Numbered from the stretch's first letter, positions 7,466 to 17,006 are shown. The stretch: 64,000 nt of DNA from Streptomyces melanogenes (GCF_014649795.1 NZ_BMTS01000010.1:248001-312000), one strand, 5' to 3'. Translations and numbers: made by a program. The notes: a model not told the origin generated them from the letters alone.

Positions 7466-8296
7466 TCAGCGGGTGCCTTTGGCCTGCTTCTGATTGAACT
7501 CCCGCACGTTCCGCTGCTGTTCCGCGTAGTCCGCCGTGAAGCGTGTGTCCCCCGGGGCCACCGTGACGAAGTAGAGCCACTCCCCCGGCGGCGGGGCGAT
7601 CGCCGCGTCCAGTGCCTGCTGCCCCGGGTTGCCGATCGGCGTCGGCGGCAGCCCGCCACGCTCATAGGTGTTGTACGGGCTGTCGGTGCGGGTGTCGGCG
7701 TGGGTGGTGGCCAGGGTGGAGCGGTTGAGCGCGTAGTTGAGCGTCGAGTCCATCTGCAGCGGCATGCCCTTGGCCAGCCGGTTGTAGACGACCCGGGAGA
7801 CCCTGCCCATGTCGGCGGCGGTGTCGGCCTCGGCCTGCACGATGCTGGCGACGACCACGGTCTGATAGACCGTCATGCCCTGCCGCCGGGCACCGGCTCC
7901 GATGTGGTCCTCGCCGAACCGCTTGTTGGCGGTGTCGACCATATAGGCGAGCAGTCCGCGCGGAGTGGTCTTCCCGGTCACCGGATAGGTGGCCGGGAAC
8001 AGATAGCCCTCGGGGTTGCCCCGGGCGTCGGCCGGGAGGGCGAGCCCCGCCTCGGACGCCGCCTTGCGGGTGGTGCCCGCCGCCACCCCGAGGCTCTTGT
8101 CGACCGCCGCGTACACCTGCCCGGCCCGCCAGCCCTCCGGGACGACCAGGGACTTGACCTTGCCGCCGGTCTCCCGCAGCACCAGGACGAGCACCGCTCC
8201 TCCCGCCACGAGCAGCAGGGCGAGGAGGCCCAGGAGCAGCCGGCCGCGCCGGGTGAGCCGGGGCCGGGATCCGGACCCGCGCGTGGACTCCGTCAT
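7466..8296 (-). CDS. Short MltG-like endolytic transglycosylase paralogue
   Basis: This 276-residue MltG/YceG-family protein has a basic N-terminus, one transmembrane helix (about residues 21-43) and an extracytoplasmic domain with the family blocks NPEGYLFPATYPV, VVVASIVQAEAD, VYNRL, LQMDSTLNYAL, DSPYNTYERGGLPPTPIGNPG and YLYFVT-like WLYFVTV. MltG cuts nascent glycan strands and helps set their length. The family motif usually reads ASIVEKE; here the first Glu is Gln and the second is kept. Most actinobacterial MltG proteins are longer, so this is probably a second copy. It converges on the flavoprotein gene with only six bases between stops. Confidence 0.85.
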   Translation of the reverse strand: MTESTRGSGSRPRLTRRGRLLLGLLALLLVAGGAVLVLVLRETGGKVKSLVVPEGWRAGQVYAAVDKSLGVAAGTTRKAASEAGLALPADARGNPEGYLFPATYPVTGKTTPRGLLAYMVDTANKRFGEDHIGAGARRQGMTVYQTVVVASIVQAEADTAADMGRVSRVVYNRLAKGMPLQMDSTLNYALNRSTLATTHADTRTDSPYNTYERGGLPPTPIGNPGQQALDAAIAPPPGEWLYFVTVAPGDTRFTADYAEQQRNVREFNQKQAKGTR

Positions 8297-8323
8297 ACAG
8301 GCACGGTAAACCCGCGACCCCCG

Positions 8324-10129
8324 TCAGGAGGCGACCGGCGCCAGCCGTGCGTCGCGGCGCACCAGCGCGGCGTACTTGCCGTCCTGGTCGAGCAGTTGCT
8401 CGTGGGTGCCGCGCTCGGCTATCCGGCCGCCGTCCAGGACGACGATCTGGTCGGCGTCGCGGACGGTGGAGAGCCGGTGCGCGATGGTGAGCGTGGTGCG
8501 GCCCGCCGAGAGGGCGTCGATGGCCTGCTGCACCGCGTGTTCCGTCCGGGTGTCCAGCGCGCTGGTCGCCTCGTCGAGGATGAGGACCGGCGGGTCGCGC
8601 AGGATCGTCCGGGCGATGGCGAGCCGCTGCTTCTCGCCGCCGGAGAAGCGGTAGCCGCGCTCGCCGACCACCGTGTCGTACCCGTCGGGCAGGGAGGCGA
8701 TGTGGTCGTGGATCTGGGCCGTGCGGGCGGCGGCCTCCAGCTCCTCGTCGGTGGCGTCGGGCTTGGCGAAGCGCAGGTTGTCGGCGACCGAGGCGTGGAA
8801 GAGGTAGGTCTCCTGGGAGACCACGCCGACCGCGCGCGCGAGGGTGTCGAAGTCCAGGTCGCGCACGTCGACGCCGTCGAGCGTGACCCGCCCGCCCGTC
8901 ACGTCGTACAGCCTCGGCACCAGATAGCTGAGCGTGGACTTGCCGGAGCCGGTGGGGCCGACGACGGCGAGGCTGCCGCCGGCCGGGACGGCCAGGTCGA
9001 CCCCGCTGAGGGTGGGGCCGCTCTTCTCGTCGTAACCGAAGTCGACCGACTCGAAGCGGATCTCGCCGCGGACCTTCTCCAGGCGGACCGGGTGCTCGGT
9101 CTCGGTGATGTCGACCGGGAGGTCGAGGTATTCGAAGATGCGCTGGAAGAGGGCGAGCGAGGTCTGCATCTGCACGCCGGTGGAGAGCAGGCTCACGGCG
9201 GGCCGGAACAGGCCCTGCTGGAGCGAGACGAACGCGACGAGCGTGCCGATGGAGATCGAGGGGCCGCCGGACTGGAGGGCGATGCCCGCGGCCCAGTAGA
9301 TGACGGCGGGCATGGCGGCCATGACGATGCCGATCGTCGACATCCGCCACCGCCCGGCCATGCTGGAGCGCACTTCGAGGTCGACCAGCCGCTCGGACTC
9401 GGCGGCGAAGGACTTGGTGAGCGAGTCGGCGCGGCCCATGGTGCGGCCGAGCAGGATGCCGCTGACCGACAGCGACTCGGTGACCTCGGCGGCCATCGCG
9501 GCCATCTGCTTCTGGCGCTGGGTGGTGATCCTCTTGCGCTCGCGCCCGACCTTGCGGCTGATCCAGACGAAGACCGGCAGCAGGAGCAGCGAGACGGCGG
9601 TCAGCCGCCAGTCGAGCGCCAGCATGGCGACGACGGTGGCGACCACAGCCGTGAGGTTGGAGACGAGCGAGGTGGCGGTGGAGGTGACGGTCGCCTGCAT
9701 GCCGCCGATGTCGTTGGCGATGCGGGACTGGACCTCGCCGGTCCGGGTCCGGGTGAAGAAGGCGAGCGGCATCCGCTGGAGCTGGGCGTAGACACCGGTG
9801 CGCAGGTCGTGCATGACGCGCTGGCCGACGGTCGTCGAGATCAGCGTCTGCAGGACGCCGAAGACGCCGGTGACGACGGCGGTCGCGAGCATGCCGAGGG
9901 CGAGCAGGCTGAGCAGCCCGGTGCGGCCCTGCGGGATGGCGACGTCCAGGATCTCGCGCAGCAGGAACGGCGAGGCGACCGAGACGAGTGAGGACGCGGC
10001 GACCAGCAGGCCGACGATCGCCAGCCGGCCGCGGTAGGGGCGGAAGAGCCGCAGGATGCGCCGCGTCTGGGCGGGCGGCTGCTCGCGGTCACGGGGCGGG
10101 GGCGTCCAGGAGGAATCCTCGGGGTGCAT
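8324..10129 (-). CDS. ABC exporter, fused membrane and ATPase domains
   Basis: This 601-residue half-transporter has six transmembrane helices in the first ~320 residues (type I exporter fold), then an ATPase with Walker A (VGPTGSGKST), the signature FSGGEKQRLAIARTI, Walker B (PVLILDEATSALDT) and the switch His (LTIAHRLSTV). The full consensus suggests a homodimer that exports a lipid, peptide or drug. I chose the ATG at 10129 because AAGGAG lies four bases before it; the reading frame continues upstream without homology. It is divergent from a MarR regulator across a short AT-rich region, which suggests inducible multidrug-type export. Confidence 0.93.
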   Translation of the reverse strand: MHPEDSSWTPPPRDREQPPAQTRRILRLFRPYRGRLAIVGLLVAASSLVSVASPFLLREILDVAIPQGRTGLLSLLALGMLATAVVTGVFGVLQTLISTTVGQRVMHDLRTGVYAQLQRMPLAFFTRTRTGEVQSRIANDIGGMQATVTSTATSLVSNLTAVVATVVAMLALDWRLTAVSLLLLPVFVWISRKVGRERKRITTQRQKQMAAMAAEVTESLSVSGILLGRTMGRADSLTKSFAAESERLVDLEVRSSMAGRWRMSTIGIVMAAMPAVIYWAAGIALQSGGPSISIGTLVAFVSLQQGLFRPAVSLLSTGVQMQTSLALFQRIFEYLDLPVDITETEHPVRLEKVRGEIRFESVDFGYDEKSGPTLSGVDLAVPAGGSLAVVGPTGSGKSTLSYLVPRLYDVTGGRVTLDGVDVRDLDFDTLARAVGVVSQETYLFHASVADNLRFAKPDATDEELEAAARTAQIHDHIASLPDGYDTVVGERGYRFSGGEKQRLAIARTILRDPPVLILDEATSALDTRTEHAVQQAIDALSAGRTTLTIAHRLSTVRDADQIVVLDGGRIAERGTHEQLLDQDGKYAALVRRDARLAPVAS

Positions 10130-10194
10130 GAGCTCCTTCGAAGGGTGGGACGACAGGACGACGGCGTCACCGCGGCGACGCCACTGACAGGACT

Positions 10195-10237
10195 TTGTGG
10201 AGCATAGCTCACTGTTACCTATACTCACAATGTACAA
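10195..10237. promoter_or_regulatory. Overlapping divergent promoters of ABC exporter and marR
   Basis: The 128-base divergent region contains an unusually AT-rich core. For the rightward marR gene, TTGTGG (10195-10200) and TATACT (10220-10225) are 19 bases apart. For the leftward exporter gene, TTGTGA (complement of 10225-10230) and TATGCT (complement of 10201-10206) are 18 bases apart. The two promoters therefore overlap face to face, and TTGTG/CACAA half-sites (10195-10199 and 10226-10230) frame them. One bound MarR dimer could block both. Boxes were read by eye. Confidence 0.5.
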
Positions 10238-10257
10238 GGTCCTGTTATTGTTCCCGT

Positions 10258-10701
10258 ATGAGCACCACCGACGCCGACGGCGTGCTGGCCGAGCAGCTGC
10301 TCCGGCTCACCCGCCGACTCCACCGCATCCACAAGCAGCACCTGGAGCCGGTCGGCATCACCCCTGCCCAGTCCCGGCTGCTGCGGACGGTCGCGCACTA
10401 CGAGAGCCCGCCCCGCATGGCCGATCTCGCCGCCCGTCTGGAGGTGGTCCCGCGCGCCGTGACCACCCTGGTCGACGGGCTGGAGGAGAGTGGCAACGTG
10501 CGCCGGGTCCCCGACCCGACCAACCGCCGCGTGGTGCGCATCGAGCTCACCGACACCGGCCGGGCGACGCTGCGTTCACTGCGCGGCGCGCGCCGGGGCG
10601 CGGCGGAGGAGATCCTGGCGCCGCTGACCGCCGACCAGCGCGAGGTGCTCGGCGGACTGCTGTCCGCTCTGGTCGACGGAGTGCCGGAGCGCCGCTGCTG
10701 A
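10258..10701 (+). CDS. MarR family transcriptional regulator
   Basis: This 147-residue winged-helix regulator has the family core ITPAQSRLLRTVAHYESPPRMADLAARLEVV, a recognition helix (PRAVTTLVDGLEESG) and the wing (VRRVPDPTNRRVVRIELTDTG). Proteins of this type dimerise and leave DNA when they bind phenolic or drug-like ligands or are oxidised. It is divergent from an ABC exporter and likely controls both genes from the shared promoter region. The ATG at 10258 gives the standard MarR length. A 986-residue oxidase gene begins 13 bases after its stop, so the two may be cotranscribed. Confidence 0.92.
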   Translation: MSTTDADGVLAEQLLRLTRRLHRIHKQHLEPVGITPAQSRLLRTVAHYESPPRMADLAARLEVVPRAVTTLVDGLEESGNVRRVPDPTNRRVVRIELTDTGRATLRSLRGARRGAAEEILAPLTADQREVLGGLLSALVDGVPERRC

Positions 10702-10714
10702 GGGGATCCGCCGC

Positions 10715-13675
10715 ATGCCGCTCCTGGAGCCGAAGCCGCAAGCCCTGCGCCCCTCCGGGCGGCGCACCGCGTCCCCGGACCGGGTCCCCGACCGGCTCGC
10801 GGACGGCACTCCCGAGCCGCTGCGCGGTGAGCTGACCGCACTGCTCGGCGCCGACAAGGTGCTGTGGAAGGTCTCCGACCTGGTGCGGTACGCCTCGGAC
10901 GCCAGCCCGTACCGGTTCGTCCCCCAGGTCGTGGTGGTCGCCGAGGACATCGACGACGTCTCGGCCGTCCTGTCGTACGCGCACGGCAAGGGCCGCGAGG
11001 TCGTCTTCCGGGCGGCCGGCACCAGCCTCAACGGCCAGGCGCAGGGCGAGGACATCCTGGTGGACGTGCGCCGCCACTGGGCCGGGATCGAGGTCCGGGA
11101 CGGCGGCGCCCGCGCCCGGATCCGGCCCGGCACGACCGTCGCGCGGGCCAACGCGGCGCTCGCCCGGCACGGCCGCGTGCTCGGCCCCGACCCGGCCAGC
11201 GCGCTCGCCTGCACGATCGGCGGGGTCGTCGCCAACAACGCCTCGGGCATGACGGCGGGCACGACCCGCAACTCGTACCGCACGGTCGCCTCGCTCACCT
11301 TCGTCCTGCCGAGCGGCACCGTGGTCGACACCGGCGACCCGCGCGCCGACGAGGACCTGGCGCACGCCGAACCCCGCCTTTGCGCGGGCCTGCTGGAGCT
11401 GAAGGCGGAGATCGAGGCGGACCCGGAGCTCACCGCCCGGATCCGCGCCAAGTACACGATCAAGAACACCAACGGCTACCGGCTGGACGCGTTCCTCGAC
11501 GGCTCGACGCCGGTGGAGATCCTGCGCGGGCTGATGGTCGGCTCCGAGGGCACCTTCGGCTTCATCTCCGAGGTCGTCTTCGACACCGTGGCGCTGGAGC
11601 GCCTGCTCAGCACGGCGCTGCTCTTCTTCCCCACGCTCCCGGCCGCCGCCGCGGCGGTGCCGCTCTTCAACGACGCCGGGGCGCTCGCCGTGGAGCTGAT
11701 CGACGGCAACACCCTGCGCGCCTCGGTGAGCGTGGCGGGCGTCCCCGCCGACTGGGCCTCGCTGCCCAAGGAGACGGCCGCGCTCCTCGTGGAGTTCCGC
11801 GCACCGGACGAGGCGGGCCGCGAGGCGTACGAGGCGGCGGCCGCCGGGGTGCTCGCCGGGCTCGACCTGGTGGCCCCGGTCGCCTCGGTGACCAACGCGT
11901 TCACCCGGGACGCCGAGGCGATCGCCGGGTACTGGAAGGCCCGCAAGGCGTTCGTGACGGCGGTCGGCGGCTCCCGACCGGCCGGGACGACGCTGATCAC
12001 CGAGGACTTCGCGGTGCCGCCGCCCCGGCTCGCCGAGGCCTGCGAGGCGCTGCTCGCGCTCCAGGAGACCCATGGCTTCGACGCGGCCGTCGCGGGCCAC
12101 GCGGCCCACGGCAACCTCCACTTCCTGCTGGCGTTCGACGCGGCCGAGCCGTCCGACGTCGAGCGGTACGCGGCGTTCATGGCCGACTTCTGCCGCCTCA
12201 CCGTGGAGCGCTTCGACGGCTCGCTCAAGGCCGAGCACGCCACCGGCCGCAACATCGCGCCGTTCCTGGAGCTGGAGTGGGGGCCGAGGGCCACCGAGCT
12301 GATGTGGCGGACCAAGCGGCTCATCGACCCGGACGGGGTGCTCGCGCCGAGGATCGTCCTGGACCGCGATCCGCGCGCCCATCTGCGCGGCCTCAAGACC
12401 ATCCCGAAGGTGGAGCTGATCGCGGACCCGTGCATCGAGTGCGGCTTCTGCGAGCCCACCTGCCCCAGCCGTGACCTGACCACCACACCCCGCCAACGGA
12501 TCGTGCTGCGGCGGGAGATGATGCGCCAGGGCGACGGCTCACCGGTCCAGGACGCGCTGCTCGACGCGTACGGATACGACGCCGTGGACACCTGCGCGGG
12601 CGACTCGACCTGTGCGCTCGACTGCCCGGTGGGCATCGACACCGGCGCCCTGATGAAGCACTTCCGCCACCTTCGGCACAGCCCGCGCGAGGAGCGGGCG
12701 GCCGCGCTGACCGCCCGGCACTTCAAGGCCGTCGAGGCCTCCGCGCGCCTCGCGGTGGCCGCCGCCCGCACCATCGGCGACCGCATCGGCGACCGCGCCC
12801 TCGCGCGCGTGACGGGTCTCGCCCGCAAGGCGGTGCGCCCCGATCTGGTGCCCGAGTGGCTGCCCGAGATCCCGGGCGCCGCCGCCCGCGCCCTGCCCCG
12901 TACCCGACGGGTCGGCGCGAGCGCCGTGTACTACCCGGCCTGCGTCAACCGGATCTTCGGGGAGCCGGAGGGCCACCGGGGCCCGTCGCTGCCGCAGGCC
13001 GTGGTGGCCCTCGCCACGCGCGCGGGGAAGCCGGTGTGGATCCCCGAGGACGTGGCGGGCACCTGCTGCGCCACCATCTGGCACTCGAAGGGGTACGAGC
13101 TGGGCAACGCCGTGATGGCCAACCGGATCGTCGAGGCCGCCTGGGGCTGGACGGCCGGCGGCACGCTCCCGCTGGTCGTCGACGCCTCCTCCTGCACCCT
13201 GGGCATCGCGCACGAGGTGGTGCCGTATCTCACCGCGGACAACCGGGAGTTGCACGCCGCGCTGACCGTCGTGGACTCGGTGGTGTGGGCCGCCGAGGAG
13301 CTGCTGCCGGAGCTGACCGTGCTGCGCCGGGCGCGCTCGGCCGTGCTCCATCCGACCTGCTCCATGCGGCATTTGGGCGACGAGGCGCAGCTGCGCGCGG
13401 TCGCCGAGGCCTGCGCCGAGGAGGTCGTGGTGCCGGACGACGCGGGGTGCTGCGCCTTCGCGGGCGACCGGGGGATGCTCCACCAGGAGCTCACCGGAGC
13501 GGCCACCGCACACGAGGCCGACGAGGTGACGGACCGTCACTTCGACGCCCATCTCTCCGCGAACCGGATGTGCGAGATCGGCATGGAGCGCGCGACCGGC
13601 CGCGCCTACGTCTCCGTACTGCTGGAGCTGGAGCGTGCGACCCGGCCAGGACCGGAGTATCTGCGGCGCACCTGA
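10715..13675 (+). CDS. FAD-binding and (Fe-S)-binding oxidoreductase, D-lactate dehydrogenase type
   Basis: This 986-residue protein fuses a PCMH-type FAD domain (GTSLNGQAQGEDILVDVRRHW, GGVVANNASGM), an FAD-oxidase C-terminal domain (GSEGTFGFISEV, HAAHGNLHFLL), two 4Fe-4S clusters (CIECGFCEPTCP from residue 573, and CAGDSTCALDCP from 627), and two cysteine-rich CCG domains (CC at 784-785 and 912-913). This architecture is that of Dld2-like D-lactate or D-2-hydroxyacid dehydrogenases, which oxidise the acid to the keto-acid and feed electrons to quinone at the membrane. Glycolate or another 2-hydroxyacid is also possible. There is no transmembrane segment. It follows marR by 13 bases. Confidence 0.9.
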   Translation: MPLLEPKPQALRPSGRRTASPDRVPDRLADGTPEPLRGELTALLGADKVLWKVSDLVRYASDASPYRFVPQVVVVAEDIDDVSAVLSYAHGKGREVVFRAAGTSLNGQAQGEDILVDVRRHWAGIEVRDGGARARIRPGTTVARANAALARHGRVLGPDPASALACTIGGVVANNASGMTAGTTRNSYRTVASLTFVLPSGTVVDTGDPRADEDLAHAEPRLCAGLLELKAEIEADPELTARIRAKYTIKNTNGYRLDAFLDGSTPVEILRGLMVGSEGTFGFISEVVFDTVALERLLSTALLFFPTLPAAAAAVPLFNDAGALAVELIDGNTLRASVSVAGVPADWASLPKETAALLVEFRAPDEAGREAYEAAAAGVLAGLDLVAPVASVTNAFTRDAEAIAGYWKARKAFVTAVGGSRPAGTTLITEDFAVPPPRLAEACEALLALQETHGFDAAVAGHAAHGNLHFLLAFDAAEPSDVERYAAFMADFCRLTVERFDGSLKAEHATGRNIAPFLELEWGPRATELMWRTKRLIDPDGVLAPRIVLDRDPRAHLRGLKTIPKVELIADPCIECGFCEPTCPSRDLTTTPRQRIVLRREMMRQGDGSPVQDALLDAYGYDAVDTCAGDSTCALDCPVGIDTGALMKHFRHLRHSPREERAAALTARHFKAVEASARLAVAAARTIGDRIGDRALARVTGLARKAVRPDLVPEWLPEIPGAAARALPRTRRVGASAVYYPACVNRIFGEPEGHRGPSLPQAVVALATRAGKPVWIPEDVAGTCCATIWHSKGYELGNAVMANRIVEAAWGWTAGGTLPLVVDASSCTLGIAHEVVPYLTADNRELHAALTVVDSVVWAAEELLPELTVLRRARSAVLHPTCSMRHLGDEAQLRAVAEACAEEVVVPDDAGCCAFAGDRGMLHQELTGAATAHEADEVTDRHFDAHLSANRMCEIGMERATGRAYVSVLLELERATRPGPEYLRRT

Positions 13676-13918
13676 GCCGTGTGCGGGGCGACGGTGACTG
13701 ACGGGCCGTCAACGACCCGTCCGGGTGCTTTCCCCGCGCCTCCCACGACCCGGGCGTATCCGGACGTACCGTGACGGGGTGCAGCGGTGTACCTTCCCGG
13801 GGCGGCCCCCAGCGTCGACAGGCCCCCTTGCGCGGCAGCAGCCCCAACAACCATGGTCCTTACCGAGGTTCGTGTAACGCCGCGCAGAAATCAGCTCCCT
13901 CTCTTTCCAGGAGACTCG

Positions 13919-15343
13919 ATGAACGACGCAGCTCCGCAGAACCACGACATCAGCCGACGCGACGTCCTGTGGACGGCGGGGGCCGCGGGCGCCGGGATCG
14001 GAATCGGCGGCCTGGGCACGGGCAGCGCCTCGGCCGCCGAACAGGCCGCACAGGCCCCGGCCCAGCCGCAGGAGGTGCCCGCGCCGAAGCGTCAGGGCCG
14101 GACCATGATCGGGGTGCCGTTCCAGCGGCGCTCCACGGTCCGGGTGGGCCTGATCGGTCTCGGCAACCGCGGCGGGAGCATGATCGACCTGTACCTCGCC
14201 GTCCCCGGGGTGCGGGTCGTGGCGCTCTGCGACCCGGTGAGGGCCAAGGCGGAGAGCGCCGCCGCCAAGGTGGTCGCGGCGGGCCAGCCCGCGCCCGCCG
14301 TCTACGCCAACGGCGACCACGACTACGAACAGCTCCTGGGGCGCCATGACATCGACTTCGTGCACATCGCCACGCCCTGGGACTCCCACTTCGACATCAC
14401 CAAGGCGGCCCTGCTCAACGGCGTGCACGCGGGCGTGGAGTGCCCGGCCTCGATGCGCATGGACCAGCTGTGGGAGCTGGTCGACCTCTCCGAGCGCACC
14501 AGACGCCACTGCATGCAGCTGGAGAACTGCTGTTACGGCAGGAACGAGATGCGGGTGCTGCGGATGGCGCACGCGGGCAAGTTCGGCGAGCTGCTGCACG
14601 GCGCGGGCGCGTACATCCACGATCTGCGCGGCCTGATGTTCGACCCGAAGTACTACGAGGGGCCCTGGCGGCGGCTGTGGCACACCCGGCTGCGCGGCGA
14701 CCTCTACCCCACCCACGGCTTCGGCCCGGTCGCCAACTACATGGACGTCAACCGCGGCGACCGCGTGGTGTCCATCGTCAGCGTCGGCACACCCGCGCTC
14801 GGCCTCGCCGAGTACCGCGAGGCCCACATGCCCGCGGGCGACCCCAGCTTCAAGGAGTCGTACATCGAGAGCGACCGGACGATCAGCCTGGTGCGGACCG
14901 CCAAGGGCCGGGTGATCCGCCTGGAGCACGACGTGTCGACGCCGCACCCCTACAGCCGCATCAACAGCCTCGGCGGCACCAAGGGCGTCTTCGAGGACTA
15001 CCCGGAGCGGATCTACATCGAGCCGGACCACCACGACGACAACTGGGGCGACTTCTCCAAGTACACCGACTGGGACCACTGGCTCTGGAAGGAGCACGCC
15101 AACCCGCCCGGCGGGCACGGCGGCATGGACTACATGCTGGTGTTCCGCACGATGCAGTGCATGCGCCTCGGGCTCGTCCCGGACTTCGACGTGTACGACG
15201 CGGCCGCCTGGTCGGCGCCGGTGCCGCTGAGCCACCTCTCGCTCAAGGCGAACGGCGCACCCCAGCAGATCCCCGACTTCACCCGCGGCGACTGGCACAG
15301 GTCCCGCCCCGGAATGGACTCCGAGAAGCCGTCGGAGGCCTGA
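13919..15343 (+). CDS. Secreted Gfo/Idh/MocA oxidoreductase, GH109 alpha-N-acetylgalactosaminidase-like
   Basis: This 474-residue protein starts with a twin-arginine signal (SRRDVLWTAG at residues 12-21, then an Ala/Gly-rich h-region ending near SASAAEQA). The body is a Gfo/Idh/MocA fold with the NAD motif VGLIGLGNRGG and HIATPWDSH. The run LWHTRLRGDLYPTHGFGPVA and the MDVNRGDRV that follows are typical of GH109, which removes terminal GalNAc by an NAD-dependent elimination mechanism. Export through Tat would allow the cofactor to be loaded before secretion. I use the ATG at 13919 with AGGAGA before it; a longer in-frame extension lacks homology. Its convergent neighbour is a PNGase A-like enzyme. 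Confidence 0.88.
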   Translation: MNDAAPQNHDISRRDVLWTAGAAGAGIGIGGLGTGSASAAEQAAQAPAQPQEVPAPKRQGRTMIGVPFQRRSTVRVGLIGLGNRGGSMIDLYLAVPGVRVVALCDPVRAKAESAAAKVVAAGQPAPAVYANGDHDYEQLLGRHDIDFVHIATPWDSHFDITKAALLNGVHAGVECPASMRMDQLWELVDLSERTRRHCMQLENCCYGRNEMRVLRMAHAGKFGELLHGAGAYIHDLRGLMFDPKYYEGPWRRLWHTRLRGDLYPTHGFGPVANYMDVNRGDRVVSIVSVGTPALGLAEYREAHMPAGDPSFKESYIESDRTISLVRTAKGRVIRLEHDVSTPHPYSRINSLGGTKGVFEDYPERIYIEPDHHDDNWGDFSKYTDWDHWLWKEHANPPGGHGGMDYMLVFRTMQCMRLGLVPDFDVYDAAAWSAPVPLSHLSLKANGAPQQIPDFTRGDWHRSRPGMDSEKPSEA

Positions 15344-15347
15344 GACC

Positions 15348-15383
15348 GCGGGGCCCGTGCTTGGCGGCGAGCACGGGCCCCGC
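15348..15383. terminator. Bidirectional terminator hairpin between convergent glycan genes
   Basis: There is a perfect 14-base-pair stem (15348-15361 with 15370-15383) around an eight-base loop, in the 49-base gap between the GH109-like gene and the convergent PNGase A-like gene. No T-run follows, which is normal in Streptomyces. It can serve both strands. Confidence 0.8.
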
Positions 15384-15392
15384 ACCCGCCGT

Positions 15393-17006
15393 TCAGCAGC
15401 GCCGCAGGTCCTCGGTGAGGGTGCCCTGGACGGTCTGCAGGCTCCGGTCGTAGCAGCCGTCGGAGCCGTACAGCCGGTAGCGCTCGGCGGAGGTGCCGGT
15501 CGCGTGCCGCTGGTCGCGCGGGACGTTCATGGTCCAGGAGGCGTCACCCCGGTAGGTGTCGTCCAGGTGCGACCACGAGGCGGTCCGGCCGCCGCGCAGG
15601 GTGGCGGTGTCCGCCCGGTCCCCGAGGGTGATCACGGTCCGCAGCCGGTTGTCCGCGCCGATGGTGATGGTGCCGTCCATCGTGTACGTACGGTGCACGC
15701 GCGCGGTGACGGCCGGGCCGCGCCCGTCCGTGGTGACCGCGCTGTCGTCGGTCCAACTCCCCTTCAGGGCGTCGGTGTTCTCGCCCTCGGTCCAGCGGTG
15801 GACGGTGTCGGCGGCGACGCTACGGGCGACCGTGGTGGTGACCCGGCCGTGCGAGGTGTTCAGATAGCCCGCCGTGGTCAGCCGGTGGCTCGCCTTCGCG
15901 TCGAGGCGCAGCTCGGTTCCGGGCGTGTACGTGGTGGAGTCGGCGGGCGCGCTCTCCTCGTGGCGGGTGAGCGCCCCGGTGACGACCTCGCTGCCCCGGT
16001 CCTGCCAGACCAGTACGTTGACCGGCGTCGACCAGCCGGACTGCCCCTCGGGCACCCCGGCCACCGACACCTCCACCTGGTGCGCGCGGCCGTCGTCGAG
16101 CAGCGCCGCGTACGGCGTCAGGTCGTACTCGATCGGCCGTACGTCGAAGGCGTGGGGCGCCGGGACGACGTACCAGAGGAAGGGGTTGGACCAGCCGCCG
16201 GTCCATACGTTCGGGAACGGCGAGGCGATTCCGGCGAGTTGGCCGTCGACCTTGATCCGCACCTCGCGGTTGGGTCCGGCGGCCGCCTTGCAGGAGTAGG
16301 GCGCGGGGTCCGGCACCGCGAGGTACCAGAACTCCTCGCAGCCGCCGCCCGAGCCGGTCGCGTACACCTCGGCGACGATCCGCTCGGAGTTGCGCGGCGT
16401 GGTCAGCGCGGTGCCGTCCAGCGGCAGCACCTTGTCCGGCGTCGCGGCGGGCTTCACCCGGCCTTCTGCGGCATAGAAGGTCAGCGTGACCTTGACGTCG
16501 ATGACGCCGGTGTACGTGTCGTCGACGACGTTGCCGATCAGCATCTCGACGGGCTGCGCCAAGCGGAAGGTGTCGCTGTAACGGGTGACGTCCTTCTCGA
16601 CGTTCCAGACGATGCCGTCCGGTGAGGGCTCGGGCGTCGAGGTCCGCAGCACCTCGACGCCGCCGACGTGGAGGTAGCCGAGCCGGTCGTACTGCCTGCC
16701 CTTGACCTTGCCGTCGAGCCGCAGCACCACCTTGCTCCAGCGGTCGCCGCACCCCTTCGGCGGCGCGTAACTCCCCTTGTACGGCGTGAAGTCGCGGAAC
16801 TGCGCCTGCGCCAGGGTGACTTGGCAGCTGCGGGTGTGCGGCACGGCGACCGGCGGGGCGGCGGTGACCGGGTCGTGCCAGTCGGTGCCGAACTCGGCGG
16901 GCGGCTCGGCCGGCTGTGCGGCGGAGGCCGCCGGGCCCGCGCCGAGCACCGCCCCGGCGGCGAGCAGTACCCCGCCGATCATGGACATGATCTTTCGTGG
17001 TCTCAT
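15393..17006 (-). CDS. Secreted peptide-N4-asparagine amidase (PNGase A-like)
   Basis: This 537-residue secreted protein has a Sec signal (MRPRKIMSMIGGVLL... to ASAAQPAE, about 30 residues). The mature part matches the PNGase A family: SCQVTLAQAQFRDFTPYKGSY, WSKVVLRLDGKVKGRQYDRLGYLHVGG, WNVEKDVTRYSD, and GGCEEFWYLAVPD. PNGase A enzymes remove whole N-glycans from glycoproteins by cutting the Asn-GlcNAc amide, including core-fucosylated plant glycans. I kept the first ATG; MSMIGG eight codons in is an alternative start with similar support. Converging with a secreted GalNAc-type enzyme suggests a small glycoprotein-scavenging locus. Confidence 0.86.
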   Translation of the reverse strand: MRPRKIMSMIGGVLLAAGAVLGAGPAASAAQPAEPPAEFGTDWHDPVTAAPPVAVPHTRSCQVTLAQAQFRDFTPYKGSYAPPKGCGDRWSKVVLRLDGKVKGRQYDRLGYLHVGGVEVLRTSTPEPSPDGIVWNVEKDVTRYSDTFRLAQPVEMLIGNVVDDTYTGVIDVKVTLTFYAAEGRVKPAATPDKVLPLDGTALTTPRNSERIVAEVYATGSGGGCEEFWYLAVPDPAPYSCKAAAGPNREVRIKVDGQLAGIASPFPNVWTGGWSNPFLWYVVPAPHAFDVRPIEYDLTPYAALLDDGRAHQVEVSVAGVPEGQSGWSTPVNVLVWQDRGSEVVTGALTRHEESAPADSTTYTPGTELRLDAKASHRLTTAGYLNTSHGRVTTTVARSVAADTVHRWTEGENTDALKGSWTDDSAVTTDGRGPAVTARVHRTYTMDGTITIGADNRLRTVITLGDRADTATLRGGRTASWSHLDDTYRGDASWTMNVPRDQRHATGTSAERYRLYGSDGCYDRSLQTVQGTLTEDLRRC

